Shown: one piece after another, positions 45,401 to 53,680 of the stretch
Position numbering within the stretch: position 1 is the first letter of the stretch
How the letters are laid out: every line of letters begins with the position of its first letter
Source: GCA-2728135 sp002728135
Lineage (GTDB): Bacteria > Pseudomonadota > Alphaproteobacteria > UBA828
DNA length: 64,000 nucleotides
Assembly (NCBI GenBank): GCA_963997635.1
Contig: CAXEND010000001.1
Location: 62,001 to 126,000, forward strand
Direction: 5' to 3'
Position numbers and translations under genes: made by a program
The notes under the pieces: model-generated
The model's input: the letters and a program-made list of their open reading frames with translations, nothing else
Databases searched by the model: none
Told to the model about the DNA's origin: nothing

Positions 45401-45606
45401 CGGTAACAACAATTTTTGGTTTATTACCCTTATTATTTGAGACTAGTCTCCAAGCTCAATTCTTAAAGCCAATGGCGGTAACTATAGTTTTTGGTTTGAT
45501 AGGCTCAACATTTATTGTTTTAATTCTTGTGCCTTCTTTATTAGCTATACGCTCAGATATAGCTCAGTTAGTTAATCGCGCCAAAAATGTGGAACAAGCA
45601 GGATAA
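42481..45606 (+). CDS. RND efflux pump inner-membrane transporter (AcrB/MdtB family)
   Basis: This large proton-driven pump has 1041 residues and the duplicated RND layout. Membrane helix 1 is near residue 15, followed by a long periplasmic loop, then helices from about 335 to 485. A second periplasmic loop and helices from about 860 to 1030 complete it. The proton-relay aspartate pair is in GIIVDDAIVVGEH, and the second half has GIVVNDSIILV. The substrate is unknown. The start is GTG. The preceding adaptor gene and this one form an operon. Its last 35 bases overlap the convergent trkH gene. Confidence 0.93.
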   Translation: MNLGYSGLIGLFTKHRTAANLLMLFFIMIGVVAFGKLNTQFFPSFSINWVTISIAWPGAAAEDIDSNIIGLIEPEVRFIDSVKRVVSTSSQGSGWLAIEFESSADMQTALADVETSIAQVTNLPKDSDKPIVQRIYNYETISRIVVSGPFEESSLKALAKDLREGMLNSGIDKVDLFGAREEEIWVEVPSEIMQQMGLTPSIIAQRIADSSIDVPSGVTPGSNQKQIRSLGIAKDVDSINTINVKTSSNGQRITLGDIAKVTNSFEENSIETLRKGNSAIELHVRRALTSDALEQSSKLDSFLANTLPTLPDTLKVERYSDTAEMIEDRINLLLRNGAGGLALVVVILFVFLSGRVAFWVAVGIPVSLMATLGVMLLFGQSINMVSLFAIIMALGIIVDDAIVVGEHAVTRRSKGDDPATAAEIGAKKMFWPVIAASLTTIAAFIPLLLISDIIGQIIYAIPMVIIAVIIASLIESFLILPGHLRFALKKDPAQENLFARWFNPKFNAFRDGFFNQTIRACLKWRYLTVASALSLGILVLGLIAGGRLDFVFFPSPESDTVYANVVFAEGTNRNQTREMISELERSLSVVEQRFGMSSGELVVMSLGQIGQSVGRADDPVMTNGDHIAAMRVELVPSDTRNIRTHDFVKTWRKEVKMRPGINSFSIVEEQAGPPGREIDIRIIGDDLLLLKQAANEIKELLNRFPGVSDLKDDLPRGKTEMIMELKNRGKLLGFSTEEVGRQVRNYFEGSIAARIPSDDKEIIVRVRLPSSQRGENDLRQLFLLAPNGKRVSISEIVKFHETQGFASVKREDGSRTVSVSGEIDENISNMDEVLESLRKEGLADISAKYNVKINFKGKAEEQATTMADMKVGGIVGLVAIYLILAALFSSYSMPIFVMSVIPFGVVGAILGHLFLGHDITILSMVGLLGLSGIVVNDSIILVRSVQDRLKEGEPLYESLVNGARDRLRAVILTSVTTIFGLLPLLFETSLQAQFLKPMAVTIVFGLIGSTFIVLILVPSLLAIRSDIAQLVNRAKNVEQAG

Positions 45607-47032
45607 GAGCAGTAAATAACTCTAACCTTCCTATCAACATGGCAAATGATAGTAACCATTTAGCTGCATCAGGTAATGGCTGAAAGTTTCCTGAAGGACC
45701 AATTATATCGCCAAGACCAGGTCCAACGTTGGCGATTGCTGTTGCAGCACCAGATAGACTCGTCACATAGTCTAATCCCATAAGGGATAATGCTAAAGCG
45801 ACAGTGCCAAAGCTGACAATAAATAAAAAGAAAAAACCCATGACTGCTCCTGGAACTTCATCAGGGACAGGGCGACCGTTAAACTTCATGGTAAAAATCC
45901 CATGAGGTTGAATTAACTTCAGCATTTGAACACGGGCAGTTGTATATAAGACGTGAATACGAAAAACTTTTATTCCTCCGGTAGTTGCACCAGTACAGCC
46001 ACCAACAAGCATAATAAGAGTGAATAAAGGCAGAACAAATGCACCCCATAGATTAAAGTCTGTTGAGGAATATCCTGTTCCTGTCATTACGGATATGGCA
46101 TTAAAGCTTGCAAGTCTCAAGGCGTGTTCAAAATCTTCACCTCCTTGTGTTGACAACCAACCTGTTAGTGCAAGTATGGTAGCTATTGCAATTCCTAAAA
46201 ACCACCTTACTTGGGTATCTTTAATTAATGCTCTAAATCCTCCTCTAACTGCTTGAAGGTATAGAACAAAAGGTAGAGAGCCTAAAATCATGAAGACAGT
46301 TGATATTCCTTCAATAGCAGGACTATCAAAATGCCCAATAGATTCATCTAATGTGGAAAAACCTCCCGTTGCAATAGTAGTCATAGAGTGGCAAATAGAC
46401 TGGAAAAGGGTCATTCCTGCTCCCCAGTATGCAATACAGTTAATTACGGTTAGGCCGAAATAAACCATAAAAATTGCACCAGCTAATGCAGCTGCTCTTG
46501 GTAAAACCTTGTCGGATTGATCAGAACTTTCTGTACGAAATAATTGCATTCCTCCTACTTGGAGGACTGGTAGAATTGCTATAGCGGTAACAATTATTCC
46601 TATTCCCCCTAACCATTGTAATAATGCTCTCCATAATAATATACCTGGTGGAGCTTTATCTAAATCAGAAATAACTGTTGAACCAGTAGTTGTTAAGCCA
46701 CTCATCGCTTCAAAGTAGGCATCTGCATAACTTAACCCTAAGTCACTAAAAACAAATGGTAGAGCAGCAAAGGCAGGAATGATTATCCAACTAAAGGTAG
46801 TAAGTACAAATGCCTGACGCACTGAGATTGCAGTTTTACTTGTTCTGCTGACTAATGTAAGACACCCGCCTAGGAAAAGGGTAAATAGGGCAGCTGCCAA
46901 AAAAACTTGCCAGTCTGGATTATCAGCTATTCTGTCGGCGATTGCTGGAACCATCATAGCAAGCGCGAGTGTTACCAGCAAAATGCCGATCACTAGAAAA
47001 ACAGGACGAAAATCACGCACAGAGCCCATCAT
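45572..47032 (-). CDS. trkH: Potassium uptake protein TrkH
   Basis: This is the K+-conducting inner-membrane subunit of the Trk system (486 residues, about ten or more membrane segments). Selectivity-loop-like motifs are visible: SGLTTTGSTV, TIATGGFSTLDES, VMTGTGYSSTDF and ANVGPGLGDIIGP, as expected for the four pore repeats. TrkA, the cytoplasmic NAD-binding partner, is not in the window. The 3' end overlaps the RND gene by 35 bases on the opposite strand. Confidence 0.93.
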   Translation of the reverse strand: MMGSVRDFRPVFLVIGILLVTLALAMMVPAIADRIADNPDWQVFLAAALFTLFLGGCLTLVSRTSKTAISVRQAFVLTTFSWIIIPAFAALPFVFSDLGLSYADAYFEAMSGLTTTGSTVISDLDKAPPGILLWRALLQWLGGIGIIVTAIAILPVLQVGGMQLFRTESSDQSDKVLPRAAALAGAIFMVYFGLTVINCIAYWGAGMTLFQSICHSMTTIATGGFSTLDESIGHFDSPAIEGISTVFMILGSLPFVLYLQAVRGGFRALIKDTQVRWFLGIAIATILALTGWLSTQGGEDFEHALRLASFNAISVMTGTGYSSTDFNLWGAFVLPLFTLIMLVGGCTGATTGGIKVFRIHVLYTTARVQMLKLIQPHGIFTMKFNGRPVPDEVPGAVMGFFFLFIVSFGTVALALSLMGLDYVTSLSGAATAIANVGPGLGDIIGPSGNFQPLPDAAKWLLSFAMLIGRLELFTALILLVPHFWRD

Positions 47033-47093
47033 GGGGCTCCTATTTCCTATATGAGTTTATGCTTTGCCGTTATACGGCATGCATTTGCTTGTT

Positions 47094-47723
47094 TTAGCCT
47101 ACGCATTTGGATTTTCCAATCATATTGAGAAATTCTTGTCGAGTAGATTGATCATCACTGAAACTTCCTAACATTCTACTGGTTACCATACTGACCCCTG
47201 GTTTTCGTATGCCTCGAGTGGTCATACATTGATGTGCAGCTTCAATTACTACAGCTACTCCTCTTGGCTTTAGCACATCATTTATAGTGTCAGCAACTTG
47301 AGCAGTAAGAGCTTCTTGAATTTGCATTCGCTTGGCAAACACTTCAACTAGACGTGCGAGCTTAGAAATACCAACAACACGTTTGTTTGGAAGATAACCA
47401 ATATGTACAACTCCAATTATCGGAACTATATGATGTTCACAGTGTGATTCAAGACGAATGTCCTTCAAAATTACCATGTTATTATAGTTAGATATATCCT
47501 CATAGGTAGCCCCTAAGATGGTAACAGGATCTTCATTATACCCAGCAAAGAACTCTTCATAAGCTCTTACCACGCGTGAAGGAGTACCAATCAAACCTTC
47601 TCTATTTGGGTTGTCTCCAGCCCATTTGATAAGAGTTTTTACTGCTTCTTCAGCCTCTTCGCGGTTCGGTCTTATTAGTGTCGAAGTTAATTTCTCTTCA
47701 TTTTCAATGTTATCTTTAGTCAA
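47094..47723 (-). CDS. folE: GTP cyclohydrolase I
   Basis: It converts GTP to dihydroneopterin triphosphate for folate. The 209 residues carry the zinc-binding SHCEHHIVPIIGVVHIGYLP, GISKLARLVEVFAKRMQIQE and AAHQCMTTRGIRKPG motifs. I choose a TTG start at 47723 (MTKDNIENEE) because AGGAGA lies 6 bases upstream; a TTG 7 codons earlier is also in frame. The gene is monocistronic as far as visible. Confidence 0.94.
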   Translation of the reverse strand: MTKDNIENEEKLTSTLIRPNREEAEEAVKTLIKWAGDNPNREGLIGTPSRVVRAYEEFFAGYNEDPVTILGATYEDISNYNNMVILKDIRLESHCEHHIVPIIGVVHIGYLPNKRVVGISKLARLVEVFAKRMQIQEALTAQVADTINDVLKPRGVAVVIEAAHQCMTTRGIRKPGVSMVTSRMLGSFSDDQSTRQEFLNMIGKSKCVG

Positions 47724-47834
47724 ACTAGGTCTCCTGTTTATCAAACTACAATGTATTTAAAAAACCATTACCTATATTAACTGCCTATCTAACTCCCAAT
47801 ATCAGTGAAAGCAAGTTATAAAAAATATAGTTGC

Positions 47835-48227
47835 TCAATTTATATGGGTACGAACATTCGGACTGTCGAGGGAAAAAGCAGGAATTTTTACATTAAAACG
47901 GTCACCATTGGTAGTCTCCATCTCATATGTACCAGCCATTATTCCTGTTGGTGTAGTTAAGGGGCAACCACTTGTATATTCAAACATTTCACCAGGTTCT
48001 AATACAGGTTGTTCTCCTACAACTCCTGGACCACGAACTTCTTGAATGCGGCCGAAACCATCCGTAATTTTCCAGAATCTATTGATGAGCTGAACTGTTC
48101 GAACACTTTGATTTTGAATTCTTACATGATAAGCAAACACAAAGCGTCCTTCATCAGGATCTGATTGTTCCTCAAGATAAAAGGGTTCTACAGAAACTTC
48201 TATTTCTTGTGTTGTTTCGTAATACAT
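47835..48227 (-). CDS. apaG: ApaG protein (Co2+/Mg2+ efflux-associated)
   Basis: The 130-residue protein has a fibronectin-like beta-sandwich fold with the family blocks FVFAYHVRIQNQS, NRFWKITDGFGRIQEVRGPGVVGEQPVLEPG (one stretch, residues about 45-75), FEYTSGCPLTTPTGIMAG and terminal AFSLDSP. ApaG is linked by genetics to divalent cation efflux and Ap4A levels, but its biochemical role is uncertain. It lies beside metZ, a pairing common in alphaproteobacteria, separated by about 75 bases. Confidence 0.93.
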   Translation of the reverse strand: MYYETTQEIEVSVEPFYLEEQSDPDEGRFVFAYHVRIQNQSVRTVQLINRFWKITDGFGRIQEVRGPGVVGEQPVLEPGEMFEYTSGCPLTTPTGIMAGTYEMETTNGDRFNVKIPAFSLDSPNVRTHIN

Positions 48228-48302
48228 TTGCCTAAAAAATTACCTTCTTGAATACTGCTGCTAATGAACCCGACTCTTCTTATTTGGCTAATAATTTCTA
48301 AT

Positions 48303-49502
48303 TTACAAGCTATTAATTGCTTGTCTTAGATCAACAATTAAGTCGTCTGTGTCTTCTAATCCAACCGAAAGTCTAACTAATGAGTCACTAATTCCTAATT
48401 GAATTCTGTTATCTTCACTTAGACGCTGGTGAGTTGTAGTTGCAGGATGTGTAATTAAACTTTTTGAGTCACCTAAATTATTTGAAATATCAATTATTTT
48501 TAGTTCATTAAGAACTTTAAATGCTTCTTTTCTTCCGCCTTCAATTTCAAAAGATACAACAGTTCCACTATTACTCATTTGTTTTTTTGCAAGATTATAT
48601 TGTGGATGAGTTTCTAAGCCTGGATATATTACACTCTGTACATTCGTAGAATTACTTAGAAAGTAGGCTATTTTTTGAGCACTTTCACACATGTATTTAA
48701 CTCTTAGATGCAGTGTTTCTAAACCTTTTGTCATAACCCAGGCATTGAAAGGGCTCATAGTAGGTCCTGTATTCCTGTAAAAGGGGACTAGTTGATCTGA
48801 AATCCACTTCTCACTTGATAGTATTGCACCACCTAAACAGCGACCTTGCCCATCAATATGTTTTGTAGTTGAATAAACGACTATATCGGCACCTAATTCA
48901 AGTGGCTGTTGTAGTGCTGGGGAAGAAAAAACATTATCAATTATAACTTTTGCACCAATGGAATGAGCAATATCAGATAAAGTGCAAATATCTACGATTT
49001 CAAGTGTTGGGTTAGAAGGGCTCTCAAAGAATATACACTTTGTATTTTTCTTAAGTGCTGATTGCCATTCATCTAATGAACGTCCATCTACCAAAGTAAC
49101 CTCAATTCCATATTTTGGTAATAATTCAGTAATTATGTAATGACAGCTACCAAATAATGACCTTGAGGAGACAACATGGTCACCTGATTTAAGCTGACAC
49201 ATAAGTGATGCAAACACGGCTGACATGCCAGAAGCAGTTGCCCTACAATCTTCAGCACCTTCAATAGAAGCCAGTCGATTTTCAAAAACACGTACTGTGG
49301 GGTTCCCAAATCGAGAATATACAAAGCCTTCGCTTTCTCCAGAAAATCTTGCTTCAGCCAGCTCGGCAGTCTCATAAACAAATCCAGAAGTAGCGTAAAT
49401 AGCTTCGGCGGTTTCACCAAATTTTGAACGATCAAGGCCGCTACGTACGGCTCTTGTTGCTAACCCCCAATTATTTTTACAATTACTTTTATCGTCTCCC
49501 AT
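48303..49502 (-). CDS. metZ: O-succinylhomoserine sulfhydrylase
   Basis: This PLP enzyme of the Cys/Met metabolism family makes homocysteine from O-succinylhomoserine and sulfide. The 399 residues show YSRFGNPTVRVFENRLASIEG (residues about 54-74), DHVVSSRSLFGSCHYI and the PLP-lysine segment VVYSTTKHIDGQGRCLGG. SLITHPATTTHQRL follows near the end. The GQGRCLGG and LITHPATTTH wording, together with the alphaproteobacterial context, favours MetZ over cystathionine synthase. Upstream lie a SAM-II riboswitch and a terminator, so SAM should repress it. Confidence 0.93.
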   Translation of the reverse strand: MGDDKSNCKNNWGLATRAVRSGLDRSKFGETAEAIYATSGFVYETAELAEARFSGESEGFVYSRFGNPTVRVFENRLASIEGAEDCRATASGMSAVFASLMCQLKSGDHVVSSRSLFGSCHYIITELLPKYGIEVTLVDGRSLDEWQSALKKNTKCIFFESPSNPTLEIVDICTLSDIAHSIGAKVIIDNVFSSPALQQPLELGADIVVYSTTKHIDGQGRCLGGAILSSEKWISDQLVPFYRNTGPTMSPFNAWVMTKGLETLHLRVKYMCESAQKIAYFLSNSTNVQSVIYPGLETHPQYNLAKKQMSNSGTVVSFEIEGGRKEAFKVLNELKIIDISNNLGDSKSLITHPATTTHQRLSEDNRIQLGISDSLVRLSVGLEDTDDLIVDLRQAINSL

Positions 49503-49528
49503 AGTATATTACCCCGTTATCAACACAG

Positions 49529-49557
49529 CAAAAAAAAACTCTGACCAAAAGTCAGAG
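49529..49557 (-). terminator. Intrinsic terminator in the metZ leader
   Basis: On the minus strand CTCTGAC - TTTTG - GTCAGAG (49539-49557) is a perfect seven-base-pair stem followed directly by nine T. It lies between the riboswitch and the metZ start, so it is most likely the switch's expression platform. Confidence 0.85.
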
Positions 49558-49572
49558 CTTTAAAAAGCATGA

Positions 49573-49627
49573 GACCTTTTAGCCGTTTATTTTACGTGGC
49601 CGCAAGCCGGTCGACTCAAATCGCCAC
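49573..49627 (-). promoter_or_regulatory. SAM-II riboswitch (S-adenosylmethionine)
   Basis: The minus strand reads GTGGCGATTTGAG at its 5' end, then CCGGCTTGCGGCCACGT and GCTAAAAGG at its 3' end, matching the SAM-II aptamer consensus. GTGGC pairs with GCCAC (P1), and GACC in the loop can pair with GGTC at the 3' end, consistent with the known pseudoknot. The length, about 55 bases, fits. This class is typical of alphaproteobacterial methionine genes. A terminator follows 16 bases downstream. Confidence 0.9.
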
Positions 49628-49634
49628 AAGTATC

Positions 49635-49663
49635 ATCAAACATTTAAAATGTTGTTGCGTCAA
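49635..49663 (-). promoter_or_regulatory. Probable promoter of the SAM-II leader and metZ
   Basis: TTGACG (49658-49663) and TTTGAT (49635-49640) are separated by exactly 17 bases on the minus strand. Transcription would begin near 49627, the first base of riboswitch stem P1. The -10 is a partial match (four of six). Confidence 0.45.
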
Positions 49664-49701
49664 GAGGGTCTTAGCCATTTAAAAATTTATTGATTAATAT
49701 A

Positions 49702-50658
49702 TTAATTGCATGACCCCCCACCTAAAATGCAGAAACTGGAACAGTTTGGGTGATTAAGGGTTATATCTTTATTAGCTTTAGTAAGCGTTGATCCTAGTTC
49801 GAAATTTTTTTCGTAGGGTATAAGTGTACATGGCATAACGACAGTTTCTTGTGATTCGCGTTTCTTTACTATCATACGTGAACGGGCACACATGATTTTG
49901 TCAATTGAAATATCGAGAATATCAAGGCAGTTCTTAGTAATTTTTTGTGTTGTTCCCTCAATAGGCATTTCTGGGAATATGACTAGATGTTCATTATTAT
50001 ATGGATCTAACCTGAGTTTTAAAGAATTAAAAAAGTCTTGAAATCCATCTCTTATTTTTTCTTCAGGTTCATTCCAAAGTTTTCTAGCTGCTATAGTAAA
50101 GTTAAATCCATGATCGTTAAGCCAATTCAAACCTAAACACATTGAATTCCATGAATTTTTACCTCTTTCCTCAGCAAAATATTTCTCCTTATAATGGTCG
50201 ATGGATATGCGTAGCTTAATTAAATCACCATAAGTATCCTGTAGTAATAACAAGTCCTTATATTTTTTCATCATAGGTCGCATTGCATTAGTAAGTATTA
50301 AGGATGAAAACCCCCTATTGAGTGTTTCCTCAATTAACTGCATAATATTTGGGTTCATAAATGGCTCTCCACCTGTAAAACCAATTTCTTTCGTAGGCAT
50401 ATTATATTTACTAATTTCTTCAAAATAGGGGATAATATCTTCTAATGTTGGGTAAAGTAGCCGGTTATTTGTAGGACTAGACTCAATATAGCAGTGAGGG
50501 CATGATAAATTACACAGGGTGCCAGTATTAATCCAAAGTGTTTCAAGGCTATTCAAGTTAACTATTGGAGGTGTATCTGAATCTGAATAATCTTCACTAG
50601 GTTTTTCAGATAAAGTACTTTTATAATCATCGGAAGCTGGTTTATTGTTTAATGTCAT
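49702..50658 (-). CDS. Radical SAM enzyme of unknown substrate
   Basis: The 318-residue protein has the radical SAM cluster motif GTLCNLSCPHCYIESSP (CxxxCxxC), the SAM-binding FTGGEPFMNP and an LTNAMRPM block. The C-terminus carries further cysteines, in MPCTLIPYEKNF and finally NCSSFCILGGGSCN, which may bind an auxiliary Fe-S cluster. It is similar in pattern to SPASM/twitch-type or peptide-modifying radical SAM proteins, but I cannot name a substrate and see no precursor peptide nearby. The ATG at 50658 is preferred; the frame opens 11 codons earlier at a TTG. It is divergent from the tRNA-Gly/MFS/tup region. Confidence 0.8.
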   Translation of the reverse strand: MTLNNKPASDDYKSTLSEKPSEDYSDSDTPPIVNLNSLETLWINTGTLCNLSCPHCYIESSPTNNRLLYPTLEDIIPYFEEISKYNMPTKEIGFTGGEPFMNPNIMQLIEETLNRGFSSLILTNAMRPMMKKYKDLLLLQDTYGDLIKLRISIDHYKEKYFAEERGKNSWNSMCLGLNWLNDHGFNFTIAARKLWNEPEEKIRDGFQDFFNSLKLRLDPYNNEHLVIFPEMPIEGTTQKITKNCLDILDISIDKIMCARSRMIVKKRESQETVVMPCTLIPYEKNFELGSTLTKANKDITLNHPNCSSFCILGGGSCN

Positions 50659-50784
50659 TGAGATATCTTCTTTTTTATTTATGTATAGCAAAAATGAATT
50701 AGATTTTTACCAAAAAATATTTTCTCTATAATCTTGCTTGTTGGTTCACGAAAGTTAGAAAATGTTATTAGTATAGCTTTGTAA

Positions 50785-50858
50785 GCGGATGTATCTCAAT
50801 GGTAGAGTAGAAGTTTCCCAAGCTTAAGACGAGGGTTCGATTCCCTTCATCTGCTCCA
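50785..50858 (+). tRNA. tRNA-Gly(CCC)
   Basis: A 74-base cloverleaf with encoded CCA is readable. The acceptor GCGGATG pairs with CATCTGC (one G-T pair), the anticodon loop is TTCCCAA (CCC), and the T-arm is GAGGG-TTCGATT-CCCTT. It decodes GGG. It lies about 50 bases before the MFS gene on the same strand. Confidence 0.93.
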
Positions 50859-50909
50859 ATGCGGCAGTTTTTTAATTTTGATTAGATCTAAAATGTATGG
50901 GATAGAGTT

Positions 50910-52112
50910 GTGAATCTTGATCGTCAGAGATTGTTATTTTTAAATATAGGGCATACTTTTGATCACCTATTAATGCTTCTTTTCCCAACCATTGTTTTAG
51001 GGCTAGAGGATGAGTTTAATCGTCCGTATGGAGAGCTTATATCTTTATCAATACCTGGGTTTATCGCATTTGCTGCAGGAACACCTTTGGCAGGTTGGCT
51101 AGGAGATCGGTGGAGCCGTAATGGCATGATGGCGATTTTTTTTATAGGGATTGGTATAGCCACAATTATTACTGGATTTGCCCAGAACACTTGGCAAATT
51201 GCAGCTGGTTTAGGTTTAATTGGAGTCTTTGCGTCAATATATCATCCAGTCGGTTATTCTATTTTAGTGGAGGGGAGAGACAAAGTAGGTCGTTTGCTGG
51301 GGGTAAATGGGGTCTTTGGAAATTTTGGTGTTGCAGGTGCTGCTCTTGTAGCCGCAGTCTTAATGGATTTAGTTAGTTGGCGTGTCGCGTTTGTTGTTCC
51401 TGGTGCTGCTGCTATGTTGGTTGGGTTCATTTTTATATGGCATTGCTGGAAATACCCGTCACCACCTCGTAAAAAGTTTGAAGATAAGGTAATTGAGAAT
51501 CAGTCTCTCGAGATCCGGCGCAGATTAATAATACGGATACTTTTATTAATGACTTTTTGTGTTGTCTTATCAGGTGTTATTTATCAGGGAATATTAATTG
51601 CATTACCAAAAATTTTTGATGTGGGTCTAGGTAAACTTACAACAACTGATATGGATACAGGAATTCTTGTATCTGGAGTAATTGCCCTTGCAGCATTTGC
51701 ACAAATTGGTATCGGGTGGCTGGTTGATAGATACTCACCAAAGCTAATTTGGGTATTACTTGTAATCGCTCAATTACCATTCATGGCTTTGATGAGTTTT
51801 GTAAGTGAAGCTGGAATGCTTGTAGTCTCTTTAGCTATGATGGTACTTATTATAGGAGAAGTACCTGTTCAAGATGTTTTGATTACCAGATATACAGTGG
51901 ACTCTTGGAGATCTAGAATTTTTGGAATTAAATTTCTTCTTGCGTTAGCGCCAGCATCTCTTGCACCAATACTTGTTGCCTTTCTTCATGGGTCTGACGG
52001 AAGCTTTACTTGGTTGTATGTAGTCCTAGGAGTAAGTGCATTGGTAATAGCCTTATTTGTTTTCCTTTTACCGGATCCAAAAATCTTGTCGGGTCAGATT
52101 AATAAAAGTTAG
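50910..52112 (+). CDS. MFS transporter
   Basis: This 400-residue, about 12-helix major facilitator has the loop-2/3 motif GTPLAGWLGDRWSRNGMM (residues about 57-74) and a second-half equivalent GWLVDRYSPKLIW. The family is known from sugars to drugs and no substrate can be assigned. The start is GTG. It lies 92 bases upstream of tupB, so it could be co-transcribed with the tungstate genes. Confidence 0.87.
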   Translation: MNLDRQRLLFLNIGHTFDHLLMLLFPTIVLGLEDEFNRPYGELISLSIPGFIAFAAGTPLAGWLGDRWSRNGMMAIFFIGIGIATIITGFAQNTWQIAAGLGLIGVFASIYHPVGYSILVEGRDKVGRLLGVNGVFGNFGVAGAALVAAVLMDLVSWRVAFVVPGAAAMLVGFIFIWHCWKYPSPPRKKFEDKVIENQSLEIRRRLIIRILLLMTFCVVLSGVIYQGILIALPKIFDVGLGKLTTTDMDTGILVSGVIALAAFAQIGIGWLVDRYSPKLIWVLLVIAQLPFMALMSFVSEAGMLVVSLAMMVLIIGEVPVQDVLITRYTVDSWRSRIFGIKFLLALAPASLAPILVAFLHGSDGSFTWLYVVLGVSALVIALFVFLLPDPKILSGQINKS

Positions 52113-52204
52113 GATGTTTAATTTAATATTACAAAGATTGTAATTTTAGGGAATCAAAGGGCTTAGATTGATGTGTAAGTATTTTATATATGTGGGGATA
52201 AAGT

Positions 52205-52909
52205 TTGGAACAGTTTAGTGATTCATTTGTGGCGGCACTTAGCATGATCTTTGGTGCTGATCCTGGGTTAGGAGAAGTAGTATTACTGTCACTGAAGGTG
52301 AGTGGTAGTGCCGTTGCTCTGGCGATTTTTTTTGGTCTACCTCTTGGTGCATTCTTAGCCTTATATCGTTTTCCAGGGAGAGGCCTTACAATCATCTGTG
52401 TAAATGCCTTAATGGGCCTACCACCAGTTGTTATTGGTTTGCTTGTATACATCATTTTTTCTCGTGCTGGCCCTCTCGGGGTTTTTGGATTGCTTTATTC
52501 ACCATCAGTAATGATTATAGCTCAGTTGCTTTTGGTACTTCCAATTATTGCTGCCCTATCAAGGCAGCATTTTGTTGACTTGTGGCATGAATATGGAGAT
52601 CAACTAATGTCTCTGGGCTCAAATCGTTGGCGAGCGGTCCCAACATTGCTGTGGGAAGGGCGAGTTAACTTAGTAACAGTAGGGCTAGCGGGATTTGGAA
52701 GAGCAATTGCTGAGGTTGGAGCCGTGATGATCGTTGGTGGCAATATTGACCATTATACCCGTGTAATGACAACTGCAATAACATTAGAAACTAGTAAAGG
52801 TAATTTATCACTAGCATTGGGATTGGGAATAATTTTATTATTATTATCAGTATTTGTTAATTTGGGAGTCTCACTTGCTAGAGCTGTAACTATTAGGCAG
52901 GGAGTTTAA
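52205..52909 (+). CDS. tupB: Tungstate ABC transporter permease TupB
   Basis: The 234-residue ModB/TupB-type permease has about six membrane segments. The EAA-like loop for ATPase contact is seen around SLGSNRWRAVPTLLWEGRVN, and GRAIAEVGAVMIVGGNIDHYTRVMTTAI (residues about 160-187) is typical of TupB. The likely start is TTG at 52205. The assignment as tungstate rather than molybdate comes from the neighbouring TupA. The ATPase gene follows 6 bases downstream. Confidence 0.9.
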   Translation: MEQFSDSFVAALSMIFGADPGLGEVVLLSLKVSGSAVALAIFFGLPLGAFLALYRFPGRGLTIICVNALMGLPPVVIGLLVYIIFSRAGPLGVFGLLYSPSVMIIAQLLLVLPIIAALSRQHFVDLWHEYGDQLMSLGSNRWRAVPTLLWEGRVNLVTVGLAGFGRAIAEVGAVMIVGGNIDHYTRVMTTAITLETSKGNLSLALGLGIILLLLSVFVNLGVSLARAVTIRQGV

Positions 52910-52915
52910 TACTAG

Positions 52916-53680
52916 ATGAATTTTTCAGGTGTCCTACCACTTTCCTTCAATGACGTTTCTTTATCTCTTGAAGGAAGAGTAGTTCTTGACAATGTCAGCT
53001 TAGATATTTTGCCTCATGAACGTACTATTATTCTTGGGCCAAACGGTGCTGGAAAGACTACACTGCTACGTTTATGTCATGGTTTAATTAGTGCCGATAG
53101 TGGAGAAGTTTGTTGGCAAGGACCTCAGGCAGGTATGCGTTCACGGCGTCAGGCAATGGTTTTTCAAAGGCCAATAATGCTGAGACGTTCTGTACGCGCA
53201 AATATTGCATATGGTTTAAAATTTACTGGTCTTTCATATAGACAAAAAAAAGAGCGTGTTGCTGAGGTTATAGAAGTAACTGGATTAAATGATTTAGCTA
53301 ATAGGTCAGCACGATTACTATCTACTGGAGAACAGCAAAGAGTTGCAATAGCTAGAGCGTGGGCTTTAGGCCCGGAGATACTATTTCTTGATGAACCTAC
53401 AGCGAGTTTGGATCCTGGTGGGACCAGAGCAATTGAACGTCTTGTGGAATTTGTTAGTGGAGCTGGTACAACGGTAGTTCTTACAACTCAGGATTTATCG
53501 CAAGCACGAAGACTTGCTGAGAGGATTATATTTTTCCATAATGGAAAGGCCATTGAAATTGCTGACGCTAAATCCTTTTTTATGCGACCAAAAAGCAGAG
53601 AGGCCAAAGCTTTCTTAGAGGGTGAAATATTATGGCAGAATAAAACAGATTATAAGGGTTTGCAGCTGTGTGTCGGATAG
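52916..53680 (+). CDS. tupC: Tungstate ABC transporter ATP-binding protein TupC
   Basis: This ABC ATPase (254 residues) has Walker A GPNGAGKTTLL, a Q-loop in AMVFQRPIMLRRSVRANIAYGL, signature LSTGEQQRVAIARAW and Walker B ILFLDEPTASLD. The C-terminal part is short, without the TOBE domain of ModC, as expected of TupC. Its end overlaps the tupA start by 13 bases. Confidence 0.9.
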   Translation: MNFSGVLPLSFNDVSLSLEGRVVLDNVSLDILPHERTIILGPNGAGKTTLLRLCHGLISADSGEVCWQGPQAGMRSRRQAMVFQRPIMLRRSVRANIAYGLKFTGLSYRQKKERVAEVIEVTGLNDLANRSARLLSTGEQQRVAIARAWALGPEILFLDEPTASLDPGGTRAIERLVEFVSGAGTTVVLTTQDLSQARRLAERIIFFHNGKAIEIADAKSFFMRPKSREAKAFLEGEILWQNKTDYKGLQLCVG

